A stretch of DNA of 64,000 nucleotides from Acorus gramineus (lineage: Eukaryota > Streptophyta > Magnoliopsida > Acorales > Acoraceae). A model generated the notes under the pieces. It was given only the letters and a program-made list of their open reading frames with translations. It made no database searches and had not been told where the DNA came from. The stretch is taken from positions 1,810,710 through 1,874,709 of the forward strand of contig JAUJYN010000023.1 of the NCBI GenBank assembly GCA_030737835.1, given 5' to 3'. The number at the start of each line of letters is the position of its first letter. Within the stretch, counting starts at the first letter, position 1. The translations under genes were made by a program, and so were the position numbers. Positions 45,758 through 56,653 of the stretch are shown here, piece by piece.

Positions 45758-46956
45758 GGCTACTGCTGCTGGGGAGGCAGCACACGGGGTCGGCCAGCAT
45801 CAGGGCAATCATATGAAATATGCCCGACGCGCCGACAATGGAAACAGCGCCGCTTCTCCGGTTGCCTGGCCTGGACTGGTACTGCCGCAATGGGTGCTGG
45901 ACCTCGCACTGGCACCACATCGACTGGAGTAGCGGCAGCCGCTGACTGATCAAAGCGGGGCCGCTTCTGCTTGCGATGTACCTGGTCCTGGCTCCTGGGG
46001 GGTCTCTGATCTATAGAAGGGGTTGGAACCCCCAAAGGGACCCCAAGGTCTCGCTCGACTGTCTTAGCCCGAGACACCAAGTCCGAGTACCTTGTGAACG
46101 CACGAGAGGTGACATGCACCCGAATGGTGCTAATGAGACCCATCTCAAAACGACGACATCGCATCTCCTCGTCCATCACCAAGGCGGGGGCGAACCTGGA
46201 AAGCCTCGTGAAGCGTGTGGAGTAGTCAGCGACTGACATGGAGCCCTGTGTCAGCTGCTCGAACTCTCGCATCACGATCTGGCGCGTCAAAAACGGAAAG
46301 TACTCCTCCAGGAAGTATCTCCGGAACCCAGCCCATATAAGTCGCTCCACTCCCTCGGGGATGTCCACCGATCGGGTAGCCCACTAGTTGGCGGCGCAAC
46401 CCTTCAGCATGAAGGTGGCCAGTGCGACACGCTGGTGGTCGGTACAATGCATGGTCGAGAAGATCTTGTCTACCTCCATCAACCAACGCTTAGGGGCAAG
46501 GGTCCGCCGTCTGGCCATGGAACTCTGGAGGGTGGAGCTTCAGAGAGGTAGTGAGGCCGCTCTGATGCACTCGCGCTGTAGCCTCTAGCTCCACCTCCCT
46601 CTCTAGGGGATCCTGAACTCCCACCACCGGAATCACCACGGGGACAGGGGGTACGTCGGGCACCACCGGTGGATCTGCCACCAAGGGGACCTGTGGGACT
46701 ACCACGCGGGCTGCCCGCAGCTCCTGGATCTCTCGTGCCTGCTCAGCTAACACCCTAGTCTGGGCCTCCAGTGCCCTAGTCTGCGTCTCCAATAGATATG
46801 CTATACGAGCGTAAGCACGCTCCCATGCAGGAGGCTCCTGCGCCAGTCCTGGCCCCATAGCCGAGGACTCTCCAGTAGCATCCTCACCTCTGGTAGGTCC
46901 GAGAACCTCCGAAGCCGAGAGGGACCACGTCCACGCATTCCTCTGTGAGGAGGCAT
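45758..46956 (-). pseudogene. Element D gag
   Basis: ATG at 46956 (MPPHRGMRGRGPSR). A coiled-coil-like stretch (ARIAYLLETQTRALEAQ, AEQAREIQELRAARVV) follows in a shifted frame, then LHPPEFHGQT, a stop where A and E have SAADWW (TGG to TAG near 46385), MDIPEG...FRRYFLEEYFP, DYSTRFTRLSRFAP and a CCHC knuckle CFHCRRVGHISYDC. At least two frameshifts and two stops. Gag would form the virus-like particle core. Confidence 0.85.
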
Positions 46957-47053
46957 ATCAGCAACCTAAGAAAACAGACACTAGGATCAGAATACTCATA
47001 TAGAAATCCTAGGACTCATCTCTAAGAAAAACAATTGGCTCTGACAGGACCAG

Positions 47054-47066
47054 GCTCTGATATCAA
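47054..47066 (-). other. Element D primer-binding site
   Basis: The minus strand reads TGATATCAGAGCC, one base off the initiator-Met tRNA PBS seen in E, five bases from the LTR end. Confidence 0.75.
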
Positions 47067-47071
47067 CTTTT

Positions 47072-48173
47072 TGTCACGCCCCAGGGCGGCCGTCGCTGAG
47101 ACGTGGCAGGTATATATATATCAGTAGTCTATACAGGAGATCAATAACATACTCTAAACAACATCAAAAATGACAACACAGACAATAAGGTAGCTGACAT
47201 AATATATACAAATAGCGGAAGCTCAAACGACTGAGTCTGTAATTCAAAGACACATTACAGACCCGATACATAATCAACTGTTTTGTGAGAGCTAATATAT
47301 ATACAATGACATCCAAATACAAGTATGTGCCCAAGCACGGATAACAATACATACAATCAAGAAGGGGATGCTGATGGCCTCTCACTCGCAGAACGTGACG
47401 CTGCTATCGCCAACCCCCCTCCCCCCTCACCCTCACCCTTTACTGGGGGTGACATGGGCCTCTTGGGGCATACTAGACCGCTCTCCACCCCTGGTCCACC
47501 CGGTAGCCTCTCCCACCCTCGTAGCCTCCACCTAGTCCACTCCCACTATCAGTACTGTCCGACACATTGGAGGTACCTACGGACGGGAGCCCTCTGTCAG
47601 GTCAGCCAACGCCGGGGAGTTCCTACATCGGATCCAACCAAAAGGAGAAGACATCCTACTCACACGGATACGATCCTCTTGGATCCGTCGACACCGATTG
47701 TAACTCTACTAATGTCATGAATTCTCAAGAATTCCTCCAGGGTGCATAACTAAGATGCGGGGAGACATATATTATAACAACAAGGTTATAATATACTCTA
47801 AGGCATGCTTATAACTATATGCTCTCATTTTGATTTAATTAGATTAAACTAGATGGGAACATGCATAGTTCGGGGCATAGTGTCTAGGCATGCATAGGCC
47901 TCCATACATGATATATGGGTGCATATCCCTAGCATACAAAGTCTAAGGTGGCATGGATACAACATATTAATCATGCATGCATAATTTACAAGTTAATACG
48001 CCATTATGGTGCCCCAGGGGAGGGCAATGCACGCCTACGTGCATCGAACGCCTCCCTACTGGGTTGGATTGTCCCACTCACCGAAGCACGGGTCATCGCG
48101 TGACCGTCCGTCAAGATCTGCAAGACATGGGCATTCAATAGGGTGAGGGGGACGGCGGCCCTGTGGCGTGACA
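47072..48173 (-). repeat. Element D 5' LTR, lacking U3/R and ending in an inverted U5 terminus
   Basis: From TGTCACGCCCC at 47072 it follows the 3' LTR closely, with a deletion near 47405 that removes candidate exon 3. It keeps exon 2 (48082-48117) and then breaks after GGGTGAG, before the CpG tract. The last 26 bp (48148-48173) are the inverted family terminus. No promoter remains, so D cannot transcribe itself from this LTR. Confidence 0.85.
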
Positions 48174-48178
48174 AAATA

Positions 48179-48717
48179 TGCTTCGTTCTATCACCCTTGA
48201 TATATCCCCCATTGATTTGAGCAATACATGCTGCATTGTCTTCATATATAGTTGTTGGAACATCTGTAATGAGAGATAGTCCGCATGCAGTACGAATATG
48301 ATGAACCAAAGACCTTATCCACACGCATTCCCGGCTTGCTTCGTGGAGTGCAAGAATCTCAGAGTGGTTAGAAGACGTGGCGACCAATGTCTGTTTCGTA
48401 GATCACCAAGAGATTGCTGTGCCACCACAAGTGAATACATAGCCTGTTTGTGAGCGAGCCTTGTGAGGATCTGAAAGATATCCCGAATCTGCATAACCCT
48501 TTAGTTGTGCACCATTATTGGAATCCTTTGCATAGAATAGACCCATGTCTCACGTTCCACGAAGATAACGAAAAATGTGCTTCACACCATTCCAATGCCT
48601 TCGAGTTGGTGCAGAGCTAAATCTGGCCAATAAATTAACTGAAAATGCACTGTCAGGTCTAGTGCATTGGGCCAAATATAATAAGGCACCAATTGCACTA
48701 AGATATGGTACTTCAGG
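48179..48717 (-). pseudogene. Copia element F RNase H, central part
   Basis: The minus strand reads [20 protein letters not shown] and [17 protein letters not shown], then the RNase H domain with VFTCGGTAISW, VATSSNHSEILALHEASREC and IYEDNAACIAQINGGYIKGD. A TGA follows SW where related elements have an arginine codon (CGA to TGA), and an earlier frameshift separates the LRGT part. It lies between elements D and E; both junctions are exact TSDs. Confidence 0.88.
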
Positions 48718-51696
48718 TGTTATATATGTGTCACTTTTTGGCATGTTGGTAACCATTGAAGCATTTTGGCAGTTTTTTAGTTTTTTTTTGTTTTTCGATC
48801 GGAACCGCATAATTTTGGACTGTTAGCTATCGTCCTGAGCTAGAGGACTCCGATTGAAAATCTAACTGCATATTATGTGTCCTGGTGCCATTTTAAGCTA
48901 CTCATGAAAATTTCATCGAATTCTGGCAACGTTTCCAAAATTTCGCAGTTCTGGGTTTTTAAGTCGCTTACTATATATGTGTGATCTAATTTCGAAATCA
49001 CTATTCATCATCCCTACCAACTCATTCCCTCTCTCCTCTCTCTCCTTTTTCTCCCTTTTGAAGCCCTTAGACCCCTCAAACCCAAAAACCTAAAGCACAA
49101 GAAGTGTAGATCGGGTGCCGATCTACACCCCGGTGCCTTCAAATCCCAATTCCGGCTAGTCTAGCCTCTCCGTCCTCCCCTCTTTCTCCTCTGTTTTGGG
49201 CCGTTTTGAAGGCCGAGTGAGATCCGGGCGTAGGAGGGCCTTTGAGAAAGGTTTCGGTGCGCGGAGAGCACCCGGTCACCTCTTCCTCCCCCTTGGTAAG
49301 CTTTCTTTCCCTCTTTTTCATGCTTAGATGCTTGATAGGAGGGGGTTTTTGTGTTTGGGAGGTGGTCGGCGGCTGTGGGAGGCCGTCATAGGTGGTTGGG
49401 GGTGGTCGGAGGCCGTCGGAGGTCATTGGGTGGGTGGTGGAGGTGCTCGGGCAGTGGGGGTTCTGATTCGGGCAGCAGGCAGCACCGGCAGCAGCACAGC
49501 AGCGCAGCAGGCTGGGCGCGCGCGGGTGTGCGCGCGTGCATGCGCGCGGGCGTGCGCTCGGGGGAGCTAGTGGCCAGCAGAGCGCTCATGCAGGGCGTGC
49601 TGTGCAGGGCGTGCACGGCGTGCGTGCTGGTCGTGCTGGGCGTGCGGGTACTGGTGCGTGCTGGGGCGCTGGATGGGTTGGCGGTGCTGGGCGTGCGGGT
49701 GCTGGGGGTGAAGGCCGAGGGCAGTGCGTGCGGGAGGTCGTGCAGGACGCGCGCGGGGCCACGACAAGTCAGTGGTGGCGCGCGCGGGGCGCGGCGAGGC
49801 GGCTGTGGTGCGCGCGGGGCGCGGCAAGGCGGCTGTGGTGCACGCGGGGCACAGCGAGGTGTCGGTGGTGCGCGTGGGGCGAGACGCTGTGCGCGGGGCG
49901 TGCGGGGTGTGCGCGGGCGGCTGCGCTGGGGCGCAGGGGGCGCGCGGTGCACCCGGGAGGTTCGGCAGCGTGTCCAGGCGGTGGGCAGGGGCCCGGCGGG
50001 CGCGGGGTGCGTGGGCTGAGGAGCGGCGGTGCACCCGGGCGGTCGGGTGGCCGTGCGGGTTGTTGCCGGCCGTGCGGGTGGTTGCCGGAGTGCTCGGGCT
50101 AGCGTGCGTGCGGGTCGTATGCACGTTTGCCCGAGTGTTGGGTATTTATTTGTGTGTTTTGTGTATTTTGGGGTAATTGTGGATTATACTCACCAGTTGA
50201 TATCCTGTCTTGCAGATCTCGACGGACGGTCGCGCGTCGACCCGACTTCCGGTGAGTGGGACAACCCAACCCAGTTTGGGAGGCGCTACATGCCTTGGAG
50301 CGTGTACCGTCCTCCCCTGGGGCACATAGTTGGTATTAACTGCTTTGTTATAATCCATGTAAGCATGATGTGTGTGTGTAGAATGCATGCCACCCTAGAC
50401 TTGTATGTTAGGGACTTGCACCCTTAGGTTTTGTGCATGAGCCGTGTATCATGTCACCCCGCTATCATGCTAGGAAAGCCCGACCTGAGCATGCGTCCTA
50501 TTAGTTTGATTTATTTAATTAAATGCAAGCTTTAATATTGATAGCATGCTTTTGGGAATATAAGGGGGCCTTGCGAGGTTAACATTGAGACCCGGGTTAG
50601 GGTACTCCGTGTTCCTCATTTGGTTGTCGGATGTCCTACATCGGGACCTCAGGTTACCCTCCCAAGGTCTCTTTTCCCCATTTGTGTCTTAATTATTTTC
50701 CCCGCATCCTGGTTATGCGCGTTGGTGGAATTCTGAGGAATTCAAGACATTAGAGTTGTAGAGATGTGCTGTCAGCGGATCCGAGTGGATCATATGCGAT
50801 GGATAGGCTGTTCTGTTCCCTTCGTTGGATCCGTGTAGAGACTACCCCGGCGTTGGAAAGGTTGTCCCGTGCAGGGGGTTCCATCAGTAGGCGCCTCCTG
50901 ATTTGGTAGAAGGACAGCGCCGAACGTGGGAGTGGCCAAACGACCTACGGAGTGGGGAGAGACTATCGGTGGACCGAGGGTGACCAACAGCCTAGTCAGT
51001 CCCAAGAGCCTAGGTCACCTGTTGAGAGGTGAGGGTGAGGGTATGGTGGGCCGGCGATGCGACGACCCACAGGATTGTGTATGGATGATTATCCACCCAT
51101 TAAGTCCCAACATCCTTGGTCACCTATTGAGGGTGAGGGTGAGGGTATGGGGTTCGGCGATGTGACGAACCCCCGGATTTGTGTTGTTTATGCAGCTTTG
51201 GGCTAATGACTTGATTAAATATGGTTAATATGAACTGTATGCATGGGTTGTGCTATTCACTGAGCGTGTGGCTCACCCCTCGCATCAAATCTTTTTCAGT
51301 GAGCACTGAGGAGGACTTGGCGGAGGAGCACCCCGAGCGACTACACCAGTAGCGGAGTAGCGCCACGTCCCTCGAGTTTTGAGGCCATCAGCACCCTTCT
51401 TTCAGCTGTATGTATATATTCTGTGCTTAGGCACCCAATTGGATTTTGTATGGATTTTATTTGTATATATGGACATGTTGGCTCCCACAGGACGTATGAT
51501 TATGTATCGAGTCTGTAGTATATTTTGATTACAGATTCAGTCTTTTAGCTTCCGCATTTGGTGTATATATTTTGTCAGCCCTGCTTTATCTGTGTTGTCA
51601 TTTTAGTTGTTGTGTGAGTATGTTATTGAACTCCTGTTTACTGATATCATATATACACTTGCCGTGTCCCAGGGACGGCCGCCCTGGGGCGTGACA
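48718..51696 (+). repeat. Element E 5' LTR
   Basis: 2979 bp, TGTTATATATGTGTCAC to GGGGCGTGACA. TATATATG is at 48972, the leader palindrome at 49104-49128 (one mismatch), a candidate donor near 49293, the CpG tract at 49500-50130, exon 2 at 50216-50251 (DLDGRSRVDPTS), the module at 50564-50679, G-rich blocks at 50990-51180 and exon 3 at 51300-51352 (VSTEEDLAEEHPERLHQ-stop). In E the last bases of exon 1 carry one extra C, which shifts the joining phase. Confidence 0.93.
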
Positions 51697-51701
51697 AAAG
51701 T

Positions 51702-51714
51702 TGGTATCAGAGCC
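51702..51714 (+). other. Element E primer-binding site
   Basis: TGGTATCAGAGCC, five bases after the LTR, complementary to the 3' end of plant initiator-Met tRNA. Confidence 0.9.
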
Positions 51715-51816
51715 TGGTCCTGTCAGAGCCAAATGTCTTCTTTTTCGTAGAGATGAGTCCTAGGATTTCTATATGCGTATTCTGATCCTAGTGTCTGGTT
51801 TTCTTAGGTTGCTGAT

Positions 51817-53857
51817 ATGCCTCCTCGCAGAGGACGGCGCGGACGTGGTCCCTCTCGACCCTTGGAGGTCTCCGGACCTGCCAGAGTCGAGGATGCTATT
51901 GGTGAGTCCTCAGCCGTGAGGCCAGGATCAGCGCAGGAGCCTCCTGCCTGGGAGCGCGCGTTTGCGCGGTTAGCGATTTGGTGGAGACCCAGACCAGGGT
52001 GTTAGCAGATCAGGCACGGGAGATACAGGAGCTGCGGGCGGCCCGCGAGGCAGTTCCGCAGGTTCCCTTGGCGGCAGATCCACCTGCGGTACCTGATACC
52101 CCCAGTCCCTGTGGATTCCGGCGGTCAGAGTTCAGGATCCTCAGGAGAGGGAGGGGGCTAGAGGCTGCAGCGAGAGTGCAGCAGAGTGGCCTCTCAGCCT
52201 TTTGAAGCTCCATCCTCCCGAGTTCCGGGGTCAGACGGAGGACCCCCTTGCCCCAGAGAGATGGTTGATGGAGGTGGATACCATCTTCTCGACGATGCTT
52301 TGCACAGACCGCCAGCGGGTCTCCCTGGCCGCATTTATGCTGAAGGGTAGCGCCGCCGACTGGTGGGCTACTCGATCAGTAGACATCCCAGAGGGATTGG
52401 AGCAGCTCACTTGGGCGGGATTCAGGAGATATTTCTTGGAGGAGTATTTCCCCTTCTCGACGCGACAGATAGTGATGCAGGAGTTTGAGCAGCTGACTCA
52501 GGGCACTATGTCCGTCGCTGACTACTCCACGCGGTTCACGAGGCTGTCCCGATTCGCTCCAGCTCTGGCGATGGACGAGGAGATGAGGTGCCGTCGATTC
52601 GAGCTCGGTCTCAGCAGTGCCATCCGAGTGCACGTCACCGCCCACGCTTTCACGAGGTACTCCGACTTAGTGTCTCGAGCGAAGACCGTCGAGAGAGACC
52701 TCGGGATCCAGGTGAGGGCTCCGACCCCGTCGACAGACCAGAGGCCACCCAGAGGTCAGGACAGAGGGCAGCGCAAGAAGAAGAGGGCCCGCTTCGAGCA
52801 GTCAGCGGCTTCCCCTTCCACTGCAGATGTGGTGCCAGCGCGAGGCCCAGCACCCATCGCAGCAGTGCCAGTCCAGATGAGGCGACCAGAGACGAGGCGC
52901 TGTTATCACTGTCAGCGCGTCGGGCATATTCTGTATAATTGCCCCGACGCTGGCCGACCCGCAGTGATGCCCCAGCAGCAGCAGTTGCAGCAGCGGCCGT
53001 TCCAGCAGCCGTTTCAGCAGCGCCAGCAGCAGCAACAGCCTCAGCGCCAGCCGCAGCAGCAGCCTCAGCGTCAGCAGCAGCAGCCACAGGGTGGCCGTGC
53101 TGATCAGAGGAGGCAGCCAGCGCAGCAGGCGAGGCGTGCCCCTGCTCCTCAGCCTCAGTTCGTCCAGGGCCGAGTGGCAGCGCTTTCGGCAGAGGAGGCC
53201 CAGGCATCAGGCAGCGTGGTCAGAGGTACTGTTCAGATCTCCCAGCTTCCTGCTTATGTACTATTTGATTCCGGAGCCACCCACTCGTTCGTGTCTCCCG
53301 CTTTCGCGAGACGGACGGGTGTGGCGTCCGCTCCTCTAGATGCTGTATTAGAGGTATCATTGCCCGTGGGAGACCGGATTCTCCTCAGTTCTGTGTACCG
53401 AGGGTGTACGGTAGAGATCGCGGAGCATGAGTTCCCGGTAGAGCTGGTGGAGCTTGCGATGGCGGATTTTGATGCCATCCTGGGGATGGATTGGCTTGCA
53501 GCTAGTCATGCCAGCATCGACTGTTTCGCCAAGTCGGTGTCGTTCCACCTTCCTGGTCGGAGGTCTTTCCAGTTCGTGGGCGATCGAGACGTAGCTCCTC
53601 TGGGGTTCGTGTCGTCCATGCAGGCGTGGAGACTCCTTCAGGGTGGATGCGAGGGCTTTCTGGCTTATATTGCTCTGGAGGATGCACCGCTGCGGGCAGA
53701 TATCAGTCAGACTCCGGTCGTGGCAGAGTATCCCGAGGTTTTCCCCGATGATCTTCCGGGATTACCGCCGGATCGCGCGATCGAGTTTGAGATCAATCTG
53801 CTTCCGGGGACCGAGCCGGTTTCGAGGGCTCCGTACCGGATGGCTCCGCAGAGCTGA
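51817..53857 (+). pseudogene. Element E gag and protease
   Basis: ATG at 51817 (MPPRRGRRGRGPSRP, as in D). A one-base loss near 51975 shifts the frame (VETQTRVLADQAREIQELRA follows in another frame). Further small indels lie between about 52100 and 52140, and another one-base loss near 52192. From 52202 the frame is open to 53857: LHPPEFRGQTED, LKGSAADWWATRS, DYSTRFTRLSRFAP, CCHC knuckle CYHCQRVGHILYNC (about residue 240), a long Q-rich spacer, protease AYVLFDSGATHSFVSPAFAR (about residue 355) and [15 protein letters not shown]. It ends at MAPQS through a one-base deletion just before RT. Confidence 0.88.
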
Positions 53858-53859
53858 GG

Positions 53860-54145
53860 GTGCTGAAGGAGCAGTTAGAGGAGTTGCTGGAGAAGGGCTT
53901 CGCACGTCCGAGTGTGTCTCCGTGGGGAGCCCCTGTCCTGTTCGTCCGGAAGAAGGACGGTTCACTGCGGCTGTGTATTGATTACAGGCAGTTGAATAAA
54001 CGGACAGTGAAGAACAAGTACCCGTTGCCGCGGATCGACGATCTGTTTGACCAGCTTCAGGGAGCGTGCGTCTTTTCCAAGATCGATCTCCGCTCGGGGT
54101 ACTACCAGTTGAAGATCCGGGAGTCAGACATCGAAGACGGCCTTT
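53860..54145 (+). pseudogene. Element E reverse transcriptase, N-terminal piece
   Basis: [52 protein letters not shown] and [18 protein letters not shown], then a two-base deletion near 54132 (A and D have IPK at this place) throws the frame off. The catalytic FIDD lies in the next piece. Confidence 0.88.
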
Positions 54146-56605
54146 CGCACCCGGTATGGGCACTACGAGTTCAGAGTACTGCCATTCGGGTTGACGAACG
54201 CGCCGGCGGCCTTCATGGATCTGATGAACCGGGTATTTCGACCCTTCCTCGACTCCTTTGTGGTAGTATTCATCGATGATATATTGGTGTACTCGAGGAG
54301 TCTTGAGGAGCACGCTCACCATCTTCGCACTGTCTTGGAGACTTTGGCCAGACATCAGTTGTTCGCCAAGTTCAGCAAGTGCGAGTTCTGGTTGGAGCGT
54401 ATGGCCTTTCTGGGCCATGTGATTTCCGGTGAGGGTATAGCTGTGGACCCGGAGAAGACGCTCGCCGTGTCGAATTGGCGTCGACCGTCGAACCCCACTG
54501 AGATTCGTAGCTTCTTGGGCTTGGCGGGTTATTACAGGAGGTTTGTGGAGGGTTTCTCCAAGATAGCCGTTCCTCTTACCCGCCTCACTCGGAAAGACGT
54601 TCGGTTCGAGTGGTCCCCTTCTTGCGAGGAGAGCTTCCAGGAGCTGAAGCGAAGGCTCACCTCAGCGCCAGTTCTTACCCTTCCATCTGGGAGTGGTGGG
54701 TTCGCAGTATACACAGATGCATCGCAGTTGGGTGTGGGTTGCGTCCTGATGCAGCACGGTAAGGTGGTGGCTTACGCGTCTCGTCAGTTGAAGCCCCATG
54801 AGCAGAATTACCCCACCCATGACCTCGAGTTGGCTGCGATCATATTTGCGCTGAAGATGTGGAGGCATTACCTCTATGGAGAGGAGTTCGAGCTCTTTAC
54901 TGATCATAAGAGCTTGACATATCTGCAGTCTCAGCCGGAGCTCAACATGCGACAGAGGCGTTGGGTTGAGTTCCTGACAGACTACGACTGTGACATCGCT
55001 TACCATCCGGGTAAGGCGAATGTCGTTGCAGATGCGCTCAGTAGGCAGCCCCTGGGCATGGCCGCCCACATGGCTGTCCGTCGTTGGAGGCTTCTGGAGG
55101 AGGCCGCTTGCTGGATCAGTGTTCGGGAGACTCCTGCGGGTGGCTTTTTGGCCAGGCTGGTGGTGCAGCCGGTTCTTCTCGACGAGATCCGCACGGCTCA
55201 GGCTCAGGATCCGCATTTTATAGTCCTTTCTGAGGGCGTCGCCCGGGGCGAGCGTCAGGACTACCAGATTCGCGCGGACGGGATCCTGAGATTCAGAGGC
55301 CGAGTGTGCATCCCCGACGACGCAGAGCTGAGGCGGAAGATTCTGGACGAGGCCCATCGCTCGAGGTACACCGTGCACCCTGGTGGCACGAAGATGTACA
55401 GAGGCCTTCGTCGCGGCTACTGGTGGCGCGGGATGAAGACGGATATCGCCCGTTTCGTTGCCCGGTGCCTAGTATGCCAGCAGGTGAAGTCGGAGCATCA
55501 GCGCCCTGCGGGGAAGCTGCAGTCCATTGAGATCCCTCAGTGGAAGTGGGAGCAGATCACCATGGACTTCGTCTCGGGTCTGCCGAGGTCACGTTCGGGT
55601 CGCGATGCCATCTGGGTGATCGTCGACCGGCTGACGAAGTCTGCTCATTTCCTCCCCATCCGACTCACCGATTCTCTGGACACTCTGGCGCAGTTATTCG
55701 TCTCCGAGATTGTCCGTCTCCATGGCACTCCAGTCAGCATCATTTCTGATCGAGACGCGCGTTTTACTTCGAGGTTCTGGCGTAGCCTCCAGCACGCCCT
55801 TGGTACGAACCTCCATTTCAGTACCGCGTTTCATCCTCAGACGGACGGCCAGTCGGAGAGGACGATCCAGACCCTTGAGGACATGCTGCGGGCCTGTGTA
55901 CTCGATTTTGGGGGCAGTTGGGAGAGGCACCTTCCGTTGGTGGAGTTTGCCTACAACAACAGCTACCACTCGAGCATCCGGATGGCTCCCTACGAGGCAC
56001 TTTATGGCCGCAGCTGCAGGTCCCCCCTGTGTTGGGATGAGGTCGGAGAGCGCCAGCTAGAGGGACCAGAGATCGTTCACCAGACCTCCGAGATGGTGAA
56101 GACGATCCGCGAGCGTATCCGAGTCGCTCAGAGTCGTCAGAAGAGCTACGCCGACCGCCGTCGCCGTGAGCTCGCCTTCGAGGTCGGTGATCATGTGTTC
56201 TTGAAGGTGTCCCCGATGAAGGGCATCTTCCGATTCGGTGTGCGGGGCAAGCTGAGTCCGCGTTTCATTGGGCCGTTCCTCATCCTCGAGCGAGTTGGGG
56301 AGGTGGCCTATCGCATAGCTCTGCCCCCACAGTTGGCTCAGGCCCATGACGTCTTCCATGTCTCGCAGCTGAGGCGATACGTCCACGATCCTGCTCACAT
56401 CATCCCGTTCGAGCCGCTCGTCTTCGAGCCGGACTTGTCTTTCGTGGAGCAGCCGATTGAGATCATGGACCGCCGCGAGAAGAGGCTCCGCACCAAGACC
56501 GTCCAGCTGGTCAAGGTGCGATGGCAGCACCGTTCCGGTGCCGAGGCCACCTGGGAGCTCGAGGACGCCATGCGTGACGCGTATCCGCATCTTTTCCCTT
56601 CTTAG
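54146..56605 (+). pseudogene. Element E RT C-terminus, RNase H, integrase and chromodomain-like tail
   Basis: Open for more than 800 codons to the stop at 56605, the longest intact pol segment in the window. Counting from 54191: FIDDILVYS at about 27-35, thumb at about 95-125, RNase H with VYTDAS (about 172), HDLELAA (about 215) and FTDHKS (about 240), integrase zinc domain [11 protein letters not shown]...CLVCQQVK (about 395-440), DDE residues in MDFVSGLP (about 460), SDRDARF (about 520) and DGQSERTIQ (about 556), the GPFLIL/GEVAYR module (about 700) and the tail [20 protein letters not shown]...DAYPHLF (about 765-804). It could encode active RNase H and integrase domains but has no start of its own. 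Confidence 0.9.
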
Positions 56606-56640
56606 ATGTTCTTGTATTTATTTTGAGGACAAAATTTCCT

Positions 56641-56653
56641 AAGGGGGGGAGAA
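56641..56653 (+). other. Element E polypurine tract
   Basis: AAGGGGGGGAGAA directly before the 3' LTR. Confidence 0.9.

Larger units (their letters stand above)
40528..48173 (-). mobile_element. Element D: chromovirus, minus strand, with an aberrant right end
   Basis: Flanked by AAATA (40523-40527 and 48174-48178) inside copia RNase H. The 3' LTR is 40528-42758 and the PPT 42759-42773. The pol/gag remnants are 42826-46956, the PBS 47054-47066 and the 5' LTR 47072-48173. The 5' LTR is only about 1.1 kb. After the GGGTGAG at about 48147 its U3/R half is replaced by 26 bp reading GGGGACGGCGGCCCTGTGGC then GTGACA, which is a U5 terminus in the opposite orientation. Both ends of the insertion are therefore U5 ends. 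The LTR bodies are nearly identical, pointing to a fairly recent insertion. Confidence 0.9.

Noticed and set aside
48148..48173. A separate small plus-strand solo LTR fragment next to D
   Set aside because: The AAATA duplication directly follows it and pairs with the left flank of D, so it is part of the D insertion and not an independent one.
56057..56590. 177-codon frame antisense to the E integrase, and its equivalents at 6775-7047 and 7054-7545
   Set aside because: They are shadows of the pol reading frame produced by its high GC content at third positions.
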